A stretch of 64,000 nucleotides of DNA from Methylomonas sp. 11b (GTDB lineage: Bacteria; Pseudomonadota; Gammaproteobacteria; Methylococcales; Methylomonadaceae): assembly GCF_000515215.1 (NCBI RefSeq), contig NZ_KI911557.1, positions 3,529,741 through 3,593,740 on the forward strand, given 5' to 3'. How positions within the stretch are numbered: position 1 is the stretch's first letter; each line of letters begins with the position of its first letter. A program made the translations under genes and the position numbers. The notes under the pieces were generated by a model, which saw nothing but the letters and a program-made list of their open reading frames with translations, searched no databases and was not told the origin of the DNA. This document shows positions 55,849 through 64,000 of the stretch, piece after piece.

Positions 55849-56534
55849 CGAGTCTGGATGCGCCGGCAATAATCGACTAACGAAGATTGCGTTAAGGCAT
55901 AGTCCTTAACCGGTGAGCTGACCGGACAGGCCAATAGATTGATCAATACGCCGAAGGCCGAGGCATCGATACTGCTGGGCCGGTTTCCCAACAAAAACGT
56001 CTTGCCGTCAAGCGCGGCGGAAAGAGCCACCACATCGTGCTTGCCCAATTCGAAAATGTCGGCGGCGGCTAGCCGGCCAATCCCATGGCCGCGCATCTGT
56101 CCGCGAATCCGCAGCCTATAGATCGCGGCTACCATGTCCGCCATGGGTTGCGGCAGGCCTTGGAAGATCGCCTGCTTATTGATTTGCCAGTTCTCCGCTC
56201 CGTATTGCCAACGGCTATACATGCATACCCAATACAAATGTTCTTCCAATAAGCGTTGCCAAGCCAGGGCCAGGGCGTTTTGCTCGGCTGACAGATGCGC
56301 ATCCAGGCTATCGCCATAATGTTGTTGCAGATAGCGGATAATCATCCGGCTATCGGCAAGTTTATAGCCGTTGTCTTCTATGAAAGGTAGCTTGCCCAAT
56401 GGCGCATAAAGCGGCAGGGTTTCGGCGATTCGATATTCGATGCCGACCATGCGCAGATACGTTTCCAGCTTTACGCAAAACTGGCCCGGATTGGGAATGC
56501 TCCAGGCTCTGGGAAATTGATACAACGTAATCAT
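55809..56534 (-). CDS. Glutathione S-transferase family protein (Fax/metaxin-like)
   Basis: 241 aa. Thioredoxin-like N-terminus ITLYQFPRAWSIPNPGQFCV, KLPFIEDNGYKLADSRMIIR, and an all-helical C-terminal domain with LLGNRPSSIDASAFGVLINL. The pattern resembles the failed-axon-connections/metaxin subgroup more than classical GSTs. Substrate unknown. It converges on and overlaps the LysR gene by 40 bp. Confidence 0.85.
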   Translation of the reverse strand: MITLYQFPRAWSIPNPGQFCVKLETYLRMVGIEYRIAETLPLYAPLGKLPFIEDNGYKLADSRMIIRYLQQHYGDSLDAHLSAEQNALALAWQRLLEEHLYWVCMYSRWQYGAENWQINKQAIFQGLPQPMADMVAAIYRLRIRGQMRGHGIGRLAAADIFELGKHDVVALSAALDGKTFLLGNRPSSIDASAFGVLINLLACPVSSPVKDYALTQSSLVDYCRRIQTRYFPELGEPKFGE

Positions 56535-56626
56535 GCGGAACTTTGTTTATGCCTCTCTAAAAATCGGCGACATGTCTCTTAGAAATGTTAGACATAGCCA
56601 GCCAATACTGAGAAATCGGCCAAAAA

Positions 56627-57070
56627 TTAGCTATTTTCCGGCAGCACAAAGCGTATCGGCCGAGAACCTATCTTTGCGCCCGTGACCTCGTCGATGGCCA
56701 CCGGTTTAATTTCCTGCCCGGTTTCGGCGTCCTCGATATATACCAGCTTGCCGCCGCTACGGTATTGGCGACCCCAGGCGCCTATCATGATCAGCACCGG
56801 CAGGAAATCGCGGCCGGCGGCCGTCAACACATACTCCTCACGCGGCGGCCTCTCAGAATACAACCGTTTTTCCAACATGCCTTCCTCCGTCAGCGTCGCC
56901 AAGCGCCGGGTCAGCATCGTCGGTGCGATGCCGAGACTTTTCCGAAATTGATCGAATCGGGTTAGACCGAAATGGGCGTCTCGTAGGATCAATAAGCTCC
57001 ATTCATCGCCGAGGAAAGCCAGGCTACGCGCGATAGGACACGGCTCATCACAAATATTTTTATCGTTCAT
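56627..57070 (-). CDS. HxlR-family transcriptional regulator
   Basis: 147 aa. CDEPCPIARSLAFLGDEWSL with two N-terminal Cys, then the HxlR winged helix: LILRDAHFGLTRFDQFRKSL, GIAPTMLTRRLATLTEEGML, RPPREEYVLTAAGRDFLPVL and a C-terminal beta extension. Divergent from the SDR gene with repeats between them, so it probably represses that gene. Some HxlR proteins sense aldehydes or quinones through Cys. Confidence 0.93.
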   Translation of the reverse strand: MNDKNICDEPCPIARSLAFLGDEWSLLILRDAHFGLTRFDQFRKSLGIAPTMLTRRLATLTEEGMLEKRLYSERPPREEYVLTAAGRDFLPVLIMIGAWGRQYRSGGKLVYIEDAETGQEIKPVAIDEVTGAKIGSRPIRFVLPENS

Positions 57071-57093
57071 ACGCTTTTAGTAGTGACTTGGTT

Positions 57094-57133
57094 TCATTTT
57101 GATAGTAACATTGCTTTCAAAATGATAGTAACA
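57094..57133. promoter_or_regulatory. Candidate HxlR operator between hxlR-like gene and SDR gene
   Basis: TCATTTTGA (57094-57102) and TCAAAATGA (57117-57125) are a perfect inverted repeat, and TGATAGTAACA occurs twice (57100-57110 and 57123-57133) as an 11-bp direct repeat with a 23-bp period. The spacing of about two helical turns suits cooperative dimers. It lies between the divergent starts at 57070 and 57173. Confidence 0.65.
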
Positions 57134-57172
57134 CTTAGTCGACAGACTATCCACCTCAGAAGGAGATTTGAT

Positions 57173-57988
57173 ATGAGCAATAAAGACATTGGCGTAGCCC
57201 TGATCACCGGCGCATCCTCGGGAATTGGGCTGGTAACCGCCAATGCCCTGCAACAAGCAGGTTATCGAGTATTTGGCACCAGCCGCAAAGTGCTTGCCAG
57301 CGCCGACGGCATCACGATGTTGACCTGCGACGTCACCGACGAAGTATCGGTAAGCAACATGGTCGCCGAGGTCATGAAGCAGGCCGGACGCATCGATCTG
57401 CTGGTCAACAATGCCGGTGTCGGCCTACTCGGCGGCGCGGAAGAGTCCTCCACCGCGCAGGCTCAGGCTTTGTTTGACGTGAATGTGTTCGGCATCACCC
57501 GCGTCACTAATGCCGTGTTGCCGACCATGCGCAGGCAGGGGAAAGGCCGCATCATCAATATCAGCTCGGTCTTGGGTCTGATTCCGTCTCCCTACAACGC
57601 TCTGTATGCCGCCACGAAGCATGCGGTCGAAGGTTACTCCGAATCGCTAGACCACGAACTGCGCACCTTCGGCATCCGGGTGGTGCTGGTTGAACCGGCG
57701 TTTACCCGCACCGCATTCGAAGCAAGCTTAACCAAGCCCGATCAACCGCTTGCCGTCTATGACTCTGTGCGTAGCGACATGGCGGCACTGATGCGTAAAG
57801 GGGTGAATGCGGGCGATGCGCCGGACGTAGTGGCCAGTACGATATTAAAAGCCGCGACTGACGCACTACCCAGAAGACGTTACACCGCCGGAAAACAGGC
57901 AAGCCAAGTGCGTTTTCTGCGTCGTTTCCTCCCGGAAGCCTTGGTAGACAAGAGCTTACGCAAGTTTAACCAGCTGCCGATAGTCTGA
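57173..57988 (+). CDS. Short-chain dehydrogenase/reductase (SDR)
   Basis: 271 aa from ATG 57173 with AAGGAGAT upstream. Rossmann motif ALITGASSGIGLVTANAL, LLVNNAGVGLLGGAEES, the catalytic Ser in IINISSVLGLIPSPYNALYA and YxxxK in ALYAATKHAVEGYSESLDHE. It has the classical SDR fold of an oxidoreductase on alcohols, aldehydes or quinones; the substrate is unknown. Likely under the adjacent HxlR regulator, and probably the first gene of the SDR-thioesterase-RND operon. Confidence 0.92.
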   Translation: MSNKDIGVALITGASSGIGLVTANALQQAGYRVFGTSRKVLASADGITMLTCDVTDEVSVSNMVAEVMKQAGRIDLLVNNAGVGLLGGAEESSTAQAQALFDVNVFGITRVTNAVLPTMRRQGKGRIINISSVLGLIPSPYNALYAATKHAVEGYSESLDHELRTFGIRVVLVEPAFTRTAFEASLTKPDQPLAVYDSVRSDMAALMRKGVNAGDAPDVVASTILKAATDALPRRRYTAGKQASQVRFLRRFLPEALVDKSLRKFNQLPIV

Positions 57989-58007
57989 ATAACGGAAGGA
58001 TAAGGAC

Positions 58008-58088
58008 ATGATTCATTGTTCAAACAATGCCACGTCGACTGTACCCGCCGCGATTCTGCATATCGGAGAAGGGACGGTAGCCGTATGA
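58008..58088 (+). CDS. Possible 26-residue leader peptide coupled to the thioesterase gene
   Basis: An ATG at 58008 with a strong RBS (GGAAGGATAAGGAC) opens a 26-codon frame (starts MIHCSNNATSTV, ends EGTVAV) whose TGA overlaps the ATG of the next gene (ATGA). It could be a regulatory leader or the residue of a displaced start. No homology recognised. Confidence 0.4.
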   Translation: MIHCSNNATSTVPAAILHIGEGTVAV

Positions 58089-58540
58089 ATTTAGTGATCA
58101 AAACCGATGTCGAGCGCAATGGCCTTGACCAGTTGCGGGTGCTGATGGCCTCGGGGGATAAGCCGGGGATACTGGTGTCGCTGGATTTTGAGCTGGTGGA
58201 GGTCGACTTAGGCAAAGCCGTGTTTGCCGGCAAGCCCGGCGAACATGCTTATAACCCTCTGGGCACCGTTCACGGCGGCTATGCGGCCACCTTGCTGGAT
58301 TCCGCCTGCGGCTGCGCTGTCCATTCCAGACTAACCGAGAGACAGGCCTACACCACCTTGGAGTTGAAGGTTTCCTATCACAAGGCCATGACCAAGAACA
58401 CGGGCTTAGTCAGAGCGGAAGGCAGGGTTTTGTCGTTAGGGAGGCGGGCTGCTTTTGCCGAGGCACGTCTCATTGATGCTGAAGACCGACTCTATGCCTC
58501 GGCCACATCGACATTATTGATCTTCGGGCGAAGAGGCTAA
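58085..58540 (+). CDS. PaaI-type hotdog thioesterase
   Basis: 151 aa from ATG 58085. Hotdog fold with NPLGTVHGGYAATLLDSACG (the HGG motif and active-site Asp), then AYTTLELKVSYHKAMTKNTG, and VLSLGRRAAFAEARLIDAED. Hydrolyses acyl- or aryl-CoA thioesters; the exact substrate is not readable. Weakly spaced RBS of its own, so coupling to the short upstream frame is plausible. Confidence 0.9.
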   Translation: MNLVIKTDVERNGLDQLRVLMASGDKPGILVSLDFELVEVDLGKAVFAGKPGEHAYNPLGTVHGGYAATLLDSACGCAVHSRLTERQAYTTLELKVSYHKAMTKNTGLVRAEGRVLSLGRRAAFAEARLIDAEDRLYASATSTLLIFGRRG

Positions 58541-58684
58541 GTGATGACCATTTCTTTTCCGAACAATTACAGCGCTATTTCGGCGCGGCTATTGATGCCG
58601 GTTGGCCGCCGAGATACTGATAGCAAACAGCATCGAATGATTATTTCGAATAGTACCGAACCTTTTGCCGAAGGAGGAAGCAAC

Positions 58685-59881
58685 ATGCCGAAACCCAACA
58701 TCCCGTTAATGCCCACCCGCCGTGACCGGCCTCAGTTCCGATGCGCAGCCAATGCCCGGTTTTTGGCCGTTTTGTTGCTGCCACTGACGATCAGCGTCGG
58801 ATGCAGCGACCAGGACAAACCAGCGCCAGCGGTTGCCCGCCCGGTGAAAGTGTTTCGGATCGAGGACCATGCCGTTGCAGGTGCTAGAAGCTTTGCCGGG
58901 GAAGTCAGGGCAAGAATCGAGACGCCGTTATCCTTCCGAGTGGCCGGTAAACTGCTGGAGCGCAAAGTTGATGTTGGCGACTCGGTACGTAAAGGCCAAC
59001 TGCTGGCCATACTGGACGGCAACGATTACCACCTTGCCGTGCAAGGTCTAAAGGCTCAACTGGCTGCCGCGCAGGCCGACAGCACTTTCTTGCGGGACGA
59101 TCTGGTGAGATACCGCGAATTGCTGACCCAGCAAGTCATCAGTCAGCCGGAGTTCGAGCGGCACGAAACCGCTTATAACACGGCGCGGGAGCGGACGGCG
59201 GCGCTGGCAGCGCAATTGGCCGAGGCGAACAACCAGCTGAGTTATACCGAATTGCATGCTGACCGCGACGGCGTGGTCACGGCCTTGGCTGTCGAGGCGG
59301 GGCAAGTAATGGCTGCCGGTCAGGCCGTGGTGACGCTGGCCCAGCTCGACGAAAAGGAAATCCATTTCGACGTGCCCGAGCATCGCCTGACGGAAATCCA
59401 ACGCCAACAAGCCGTTAGCGTGTCTTTGTGGTTGGACGACGAACGGGTGCTCAAGGCTAAAATCCGTGAAATCGCCTCGGCGGCCGACCCGGCCAGTCGC
59501 ACCTACCGCGTCAAGGCAAGCTTGCTGGAAGGCCTGGACGCCGCACAATTAGGCATGTCGGCGACCGTTCATATCGCGGCGAACACCGCTTCCCGCATCG
59601 CCATCCCGCTTTCCGCCGTCTATACCCCGCAAAATCAGCCCGATCATCCGTTTGTCTGGTTGGTCGACGAGCAGGCTGCCACCGTCAAATCCGTGCCGGT
59701 GCAGCTGGGCGAAACACTGGCCGGCGAACGCATTGCCGTCGAGGGCCTCGCCGCCGGTCAATTGTTGGTCAGCGCCGGCGTGCAACGTCTGGCCGAGGGG
59801 CAAGCTGTTCGCTTGCCGGAAGGATCGGGATTGCCTAAGAATCACGGTGGCCAGGAAAATCTAAATAAGGCACAGCTATGA
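58685..59881 (+). CDS. RND efflux periplasmic adaptor (membrane fusion protein)
   Basis: 398 aa from ATG 58685, with GGAGG about 6 nt upstream; the frame opens earlier (58541) but without signals. Lipoprotein-like signal (FLAVLLLPLTISVGCSDQDK, Cys near 37), then the barrel-sandwich lipoyl half (LSFRVAGKLLERKVDVGDSV, GQLLAILDGNDYHLAVQGLK), helical hairpin and second lipoyl half (SYTELHADRDGVVTALAVEA). Links the inner-membrane pump to the outer-membrane channel. Overlaps the pump gene by ATGA. Confidence 0.94.
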   Translation: MPKPNIPLMPTRRDRPQFRCAANARFLAVLLLPLTISVGCSDQDKPAPAVARPVKVFRIEDHAVAGARSFAGEVRARIETPLSFRVAGKLLERKVDVGDSVRKGQLLAILDGNDYHLAVQGLKAQLAAAQADSTFLRDDLVRYRELLTQQVISQPEFERHETAYNTARERTAALAAQLAEANNQLSYTELHADRDGVVTALAVEAGQVMAAGQAVVTLAQLDEKEIHFDVPEHRLTEIQRQQAVSVSLWLDDERVLKAKIREIASAADPASRTYRVKASLLEGLDAAQLGMSATVHIAANTASRIAIPLSAVYTPQNQPDHPFVWLVDEQAATVKSVPVQLGETLAGERIAVEGLAAGQLLVSAGVQRLAEGQAVRLPEGSGLPKNHGGQENLNKAQL

Positions 59882-62800
59882 AAGAATTCAACCTCAGCGA
59901 ATGGGTGCTCAAGCATCGCTCCTTCACCGGTTTTATGCTGGCATTGGTGGTGCTCGGCGGCGTGTTCGCTTATTACAAGCTGGGCCAGCAGGAAGATCCG
60001 CCATTCACGTTTCGAATCATGGTGGTCAAAACCCTCTACCCCGGCGCCACCGCGCTGGAAGTCGAGCAACAGTTGACCGACAGACTGGAAAAGAAAATCC
60101 AGGAACTGCCCAATCTGGATTATCTGCGCAGTTATTCCAAACCCGGCGAATCGGTGATTTTTGTCACGCCTCGCGAAGATACGCCGCCCAAGGAGATTCC
60201 CGAGCTTTGGTATCAGGTGCGCAAAAAGGTCGACGACATTCGCATGACCTTGCCGCCCGGCAGCATAGGGCCGTTTTTCAACGACGAATTCGGCGATACC
60301 TATAGCCTGATCTACGCCTTTTCCGGGGAGGGTTTTAGTTATGCCGAGCTGAAGTTGGCTGCCGATTCGGTGCGCCAACAATTGTTGCGGGTCAAGGCTG
60401 TTGAGAAGGTTGATCTGATCGGCGTACAGGACGAAAAGATTTTCGTCGAGTTTTCCGACAAAAAGCTGGCCGAACTGGGCTTGGATACGGCGGCGGTTGC
60501 CCAGGCCTTGCAGGCCCAGAACGGCATGGCGCCGGCCGGCACGGTGTTTTCCGCGCAACGCAATCTGCCGATACGCCTGACTGGCTCGTTCGACTCGGAA
60601 GACAGCGTCGCCAATATGGCGGTACGCATCGCAAATCGGACCTTCAAGGTCAAAGATTTCGCCCAGGTAACGCGCGGCTATGTCGATCCCGCCGAATTCA
60701 AGATGCGTTTCAACGGCAAGCCGGCCCTTGGCCTGGGCGTGACGATGAACAAGAAAGGCAACGTGATCGACCTGGAGCAAGCCGTGGATGAGACGCTGGC
60801 CCGCGTAACAAGCGAGTTGCCAATCGGACTGGACGTGGAGCCGGTCGCCAATCAAGGGCATGTGGTGAAAAACCAGATGGCGGAATTCGGTCGCACTTTC
60901 TTCGAAGCCTTGGCGACCGTGTTGGTGGTCAGCTTCTTGAGCCTGGGTTGGCGCACCGGTTCCGTGGTGGCGCTGACCGTGCCGCTGGTGCTGGCCGCCA
61001 CCTTGCTGGTCATGCTGCTGTGCGGCATTGATCTGCAACGGATTTCCTTGGGTGCATTGATCCTCGCGTTGGGCCTGTTGGTGGACGACGCGATGATTGC
61101 CGTCGAGATGATGGCCCGCAAGCTGGAAGAAGGTTGGGACCGGATTCGTGCGGCGACCTATGCCTACAGCGCTACCGCTTTTCCGATGCTGACCGGCACC
61201 TTGATCACCATCGCCGGTTTCTTACCGGTTAGTTTAGCTAAGTCGCAAGCCGGCGAATACACGGTGTCGATCTTTCAGGTGGTGGGTATTTCGATGCTGC
61301 TGTCATGGATAGGGGCGGTGGTGTTTACCCCGTATTTGGGATTTCTCATCCTCAAGACACACAGCAACGCCGACGGTCCGGTTCACGACTTGTTCGATAC
61401 GCCTTTTTATAACCGGTTGCGCCGCTGGGTGGATGCCTGCGTAGCACACCGCAAAAAAGTCATTATCGCCACGCTGGCTTTGTTCGGCCTCGGTATCGTG
61501 ACCTTAGCTCATGTTCCCGAGCAGTTCTTCCCTTTGTCGAATCGGCCGGAAGTCATCGTCGATTTGTGGTTGCCGGAGGGCAGTTCCTTCGAACAAACCG
61601 AAGCCGCGGCCAAGCGGATGGAAGCGCTATTAGCCAAGGACGAGGACGTGGAACATGTCGCCAGCTATGTCGGCAGCGGCACGCCGAGGTTTTTCCTGCT
61701 GATCGTGCAGCAACTGGCGAACACCAATCTGGCCGAATTGGTAGTAATGACCAAGGATAACGTGGCCCGCGAGCGGGTGATGCAGCGCGTCCGGCAGGCA
61801 TTAACCACGGATTTCCCGAACGTGCGCGGCCGGGTGATGCGCCTGAATGTCGGGCCGCCGATGGATTATCCGGTGGTGTTCCGCGTGCTCGGCGAAAACC
61901 CCAACATCGTGCGCGGCATTGCCGACCGGGTAGCCGAGGTCGTGCGCGCCAATCCCAATACCGTGGACGTCAACGACGACTGGCATGAGCGCATGCCTTC
62001 ATTTCGCCTGATGTTGGACCAGGACAAAGCCCGGGCGCTTGGCGTGTCGACCGCCAGCCTGTCGCAAGCCTTGCAGGCGCATTACGCCGGCATACCGGTC
62101 GGGCAACTGCGCGAGCAGGATAAGTTGATCGACATCGTCTGGCGGGCCAGCCCCGAATTGCGCAGCGCAGCCGACGAATTGCAGGACGTCGCGGTTCGTA
62201 CGGCCAATGGCAAGTCGGTATCGCTGTCGCAGTTCGTCAAGTTCGAGACCGTGTTCGAGGACGGCGTGCGTTGGCGGCGCAACCGCTTCCCAGCCATCTC
62301 GGTGCGCGCCGATGTGGCCGACGGCATGCTGGCACCCGATGTGGCGGCGCAAATCGTTCCCAAGCTTGAGACCATACAAAAGCAGTTGCCGGCCGGCTAT
62401 TTCATTGAGACCGGCGCGGCCAAGGAAGATGCCTGGACCGCGCAAAAATCGATTTTGATCTGGATTCCGCTGGTGCTGATCGTCACGCTGGTCCTGTTGA
62501 TGATGCAGTTGCAGAACCTGTCCAGGACGTTCATGGTGTTCAGCACCGCACCGCTGGGCGTAATCGGCGCAGCCTTTGCCTTGCTGCTGTTCGGCGCGCC
62601 GTTCGGTTTCATGGCCCTACTCGGCATTCTGGCGCTCGCCGGCATGATCATGCGCAACTCGGTGATTTTGGTGGATCAGATCGATCAGGATGAACAGTCA
62701 GGGCTAGACACCTGGTCGGCCATCGTCGAATCGACGGTGCGGCGGTTCCGGCCGATCATGCTGACCGCAGCGGCGGCCATTCTGGCGATGATACCTCTGT

Positions 62801-62964
62801 CGCGTAACGATTTCTTCGGCCCGCAGGCTATCGCCATCATGGGCGGGCTGACGGTGGCGACCGTGTTGACGGTGTTCTTCCTGCCGGCGTTGTATGCGGC
62901 TTGGTTCAGGGTGGAGCGTACCGACGCAAAAACTCCCTCTCCCGCCGGGAGAGGGTTGGGGTGA
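59878..62964 (+). CDS. RND-family efflux pump, inner-membrane transporter
   Basis: 1028 aa, AcrB/MexB superfamily of the metal/multidrug type with 12 helices and two large periplasmic loops. Helix-4 motif LGALILALGLLVDDAMIAVE, KVDLIGVQDEKIFVEFSDKK in the first loop, and MALLGILALAGMIMRNSVIL near the C-terminus. It has an N-terminal cytoplasmic segment WVLKHRSFTGFMLALVVLGG. Drugs or toxic organics are the likely cargo. The last ten residues (TPSPAGRGLG) are encoded by a REP-like repeat that supplies the stop codon, so the native C-terminus has been replaced or extended. Confidence 0.95.
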   Translation: MKEFNLSEWVLKHRSFTGFMLALVVLGGVFAYYKLGQQEDPPFTFRIMVVKTLYPGATALEVEQQLTDRLEKKIQELPNLDYLRSYSKPGESVIFVTPREDTPPKEIPELWYQVRKKVDDIRMTLPPGSIGPFFNDEFGDTYSLIYAFSGEGFSYAELKLAADSVRQQLLRVKAVEKVDLIGVQDEKIFVEFSDKKLAELGLDTAAVAQALQAQNGMAPAGTVFSAQRNLPIRLTGSFDSEDSVANMAVRIANRTFKVKDFAQVTRGYVDPAEFKMRFNGKPALGLGVTMNKKGNVIDLEQAVDETLARVTSELPIGLDVEPVANQGHVVKNQMAEFGRTFFEALATVLVVSFLSLGWRTGSVVALTVPLVLAATLLVMLLCGIDLQRISLGALILALGLLVDDAMIAVEMMARKLEEGWDRIRAATYAYSATAFPMLTGTLITIAGFLPVSLAKSQAGEYTVSIFQVVGISMLLSWIGAVVFTPYLGFLILKTHSNADGPVHDLFDTPFYNRLRRWVDACVAHRKKVIIATLALFGLGIVTLAHVPEQFFPLSNRPEVIVDLWLPEGSSFEQTEAAAKRMEALLAKDEDVEHVASYVGSGTPRFFLLIVQQLANTNLAELVVMTKDNVARERVMQRVRQALTTDFPNVRGRVMRLNVGPPMDYPVVFRVLGENPNIVRGIADRVAEVVRANPNTVDVNDDWHERMPSFRLMLDQDKARALGVSTASLSQALQAHYAGIPVGQLREQDKLIDIVWRASPELRSAADELQDVAVRTANGKSVSLSQFVKFETVFEDGVRWRRNRFPAISVRADVADGMLAPDVAAQIVPKLETIQKQLPAGYFIETGAAKEDAWTAQKSILIWIPLVLIVTLVLLMMQLQNLSRTFMVFSTAPLGVIGAAFALLLFGAPFGFMALLGILALAGMIMRNSVILVDQIDQDEQSGLDTWSAIVESTVRRFRPIMLTAAAAILAMIPLSRNDFFGPQAIAIMGGLTVATVLTVFFLPALYAAWFRVERTDAKTPSPAGRGLG

Positions 62965-63021
62965 GGGGATAAGGCTTTGTTTTATATGCCCTCATCCTAA
63001 CCTTCTCCCAAGGGGAGAAGG
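62935..63021. repeat. REP-like inverted repeat pair (BIME-type)
   Basis: First unit: hairpin CCCTCTCCC/GGGAGAGGG (62935-62943 with 62947-62955) plus GGTTGGGGTGAGGG. Second, inverted unit: CCCTCATCCTAACC plus hairpin CCTTCTCCC/GGGAGAAGG (63001-63009 with 63013-63021). The two arms match in 12 of 14 positions. It ends inside the pump gene and sits in front of the outer-membrane channel gene, so it could act as a partial terminator or mRNA barrier. Confidence 0.8.
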
Positions 63022-63084
63022 AATAAACCCCGCTTTTACGATAATCCTCGCGGGTACCGCGCGATGCGACCACGGAGTTTTACA

Positions 63085-64000
63085 ATGAATAATCGATATT
63101 TAACATCGCTAACCATACTGTCCCTGGCTAGTCTAATCGCCTGTACGCCGACCCGCGTCGGGGACCAGGTAGCGCTCAATAGCCCGGCAGCATGGCAACA
63201 CGCGGCTAATGCTCAAGCCACCGATGCGGTTGACCTGACGACTTGGTGGCAAGGTTTCAACGATCCCTTGCTGAACGAGTTGATAGACAAAGCCTTGGCC
63301 GCCAACCACGATCTGAAAATCGCCACCGCTCGCGTTCGCGAAGCCAACGCGATGGTCACCGTCGCCGAAGCGGCGCTGTATCCCAGCCTCGATTTCTCGC
63401 TGTCCGGCGGCCGGGAAAAACGCATCGACCGCATCGTCGGCGTACCAAGCGGGCAGGGCATCAAATTGATTACACCTACCGCCGATGCGGTCAGCGGCGG
63501 CTTGGCGGCGCGCTGGGAAATCGACTTGTTCGGCAGTCGGCATTTGGAAGCGGAAGCCGCCGCCGCGCAAGCCGAAGGCAGCCAGGAAGGCTTGCATGCG
63601 GCGCAAGTCGGTCTGCTGGCCCAAGTGGCGAGCAACTATCTGCAGCTGCGCGGCGTGCAGCAACGCACCGGCATTCTGCAAAACAATATCGCCTTGCAAC
63701 GCGAACGCTTGCGGACATTGCAGGCATTTGTTAAAGCCGGACTGGCTAACGAGGCGGACCTTGCCCGCCAGGAAATGCTGTTGCAGGGCACCGAAGCGAC
63801 GCTGCCGGGACTGGCCAACGCCGAGCAAAACCTGATCCATCGTTTGGGCGTGTTATTGGGCGAGCCGCCGGAAAGCCTAGGAAACCGCTTGGCCGCTGTT
63901 GGCCCGTTACCGAAACAAGCGCCGGCCATGCCGAACCTGCTACCGGCGGATTTGTTGACACAGCGGCCCGATTTGCGCCTGGCGCAAACCGAAGTCAGCG
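63085..64000 (+). CDS. RND efflux outer-membrane lipoprotein, NodT/OprM family (partial, runs off right edge)
   Basis: 305 codons visible from ATG 63085, with GGAG 8 nt upstream. Lipoprotein signal LTILSLASLIACTPT with Cys at 20; TTWWQGFNDPLLNELIDKAL and AANHDLKIATARVREANAMV are the hallmarks of the NodT branch, followed by LAARWEIDLFGSRHLEAEAA and LPADLLTQRPDLRLAQTEVS at the edge. It completes the adaptor-pump-channel set. The 120 bp before it are mostly the REP pair. Confidence 0.95.
   Translation, partial: MNNRYLTSLTILSLASLIACTPTRVGDQVALNSPAAWQHAANAQATDAVDLTTWWQGFNDPLLNELIDKALAANHDLKIATARVREANAMVTVAEAALYPSLDFSLSGGREKRIDRIVGVPSGQGIKLITPTADAVSGGLAARWEIDLFGSRHLEAEAAAAQAEGSQEGLHAAQVGLLAQVASNYLQLRGVQQRTGILQNNIALQRERLRTLQAFVKAGLANEADLARQEMLLQGTEATLPGLANAEQNLIHRLGVLLGEPPESLGNRLAAVGPLPKQAPAMPNLLPADLLTQRPDLRLAQTEVS

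Noticed and set aside
59842..61038. 398-codon open frame antisense to the RND pump gene
   Set aside because: His/Gln-rich product with no domain, mirror of a G+C-rich gene; typical antisense shadow.

Overview
The window looks like the chromosome of a gammaproteobacterial (type I) methanotroph or close methylotroph, with Methylomonas-like relatives most likely. Three things point there: a ribulose monophosphate (RuMP) formaldehyde-fixation cluster (3-hexulose-6-phosphate synthase, 6-phospho-3-hexuloisomerase, transketolase, transaldolase, class II fructose-bisphosphate aldolase), a complete pqqABCDE set for the methanol dehydrogenase cofactor PQQ, and a Pseudomonas-type polar flagellum/chemotaxis cluster. 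No methane or methanol oxidation gene lies in the window, so the genus is inference.

Layout. 1-6 kb (minus strand): three tandem paralogues of a cNMP-fold plus HDOD protein (the last runs off the left edge), then aroE, a small membrane protein and hemB. 6-10 kb: an MlaC-like lipid-binding protein, cmoA-cmoB for tRNA wobble uridine modification, a secreted ComEA-like DNA-binding protein, a MIF-fold protein and thpR. 10.3-17 kb: the RuMP cluster, in which every gene after hps-phi is separated from the next by a hairpin or terminator, and which contains an unrecognised membrane-anchored repeat protein between tkt and tal. 17.2-36.6 kb: fliLMNOPQR-flhBA-flhF-fleN-fliA-cheYZAB-motCD-parA-parP-cheW-small ORF-DUF2802, tightly packed, mostly overlapping, in the same order as in Pseudomonas. 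36.6-43.2 kb: LPS core/O-antigen genes (two GT2, an O-antigen ligase, GT25, a WaaQ-like heptosyltransferase) divergent from msbA. 43.2-47.1 kb: pqqABCDE on the minus strand, with a Uma2-type nuclease gene spliced between pqqC and pqqD and a terminator between pqqA and pqqB. 47.2-53.9 kb: a TauE-like exporter, cca, DUF486, rlmJ, an unusual Glu-rich membrane protein, tldD and pmbA. 54-64 kb: an accessory, G+C-richer region with a cis-CaaD-like tautomerase, LysR and HxlR regulators, a GST, an SDR, a thioesterase and a three-part RND efflux system whose outer-membrane gene runs off the right edge.

Functionally the centre of the window joins central C1 assimilation to motility. hps-phi condense formaldehyde with ribulose 5-phosphate and isomerise the product, and tkt, tal and fba regenerate the acceptor. 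The flagellar block carries the export gate, C-ring, placement/number control (FlhF/FleN), sigma-28 and the complete cytoplasmic chemotaxis relay, plus ParA/ParP, which would place the arrays at the pole. The best candidates for new biology are the TGVxKYLxK-repeat protein inside the RuMP cluster, the tandem HDOD trio, the Uma2 gene coupled to pqqC, and a Glu/His heptad-ladder membrane protein. No rRNA, tRNA, CRISPR array or complete insertion sequence was seen.
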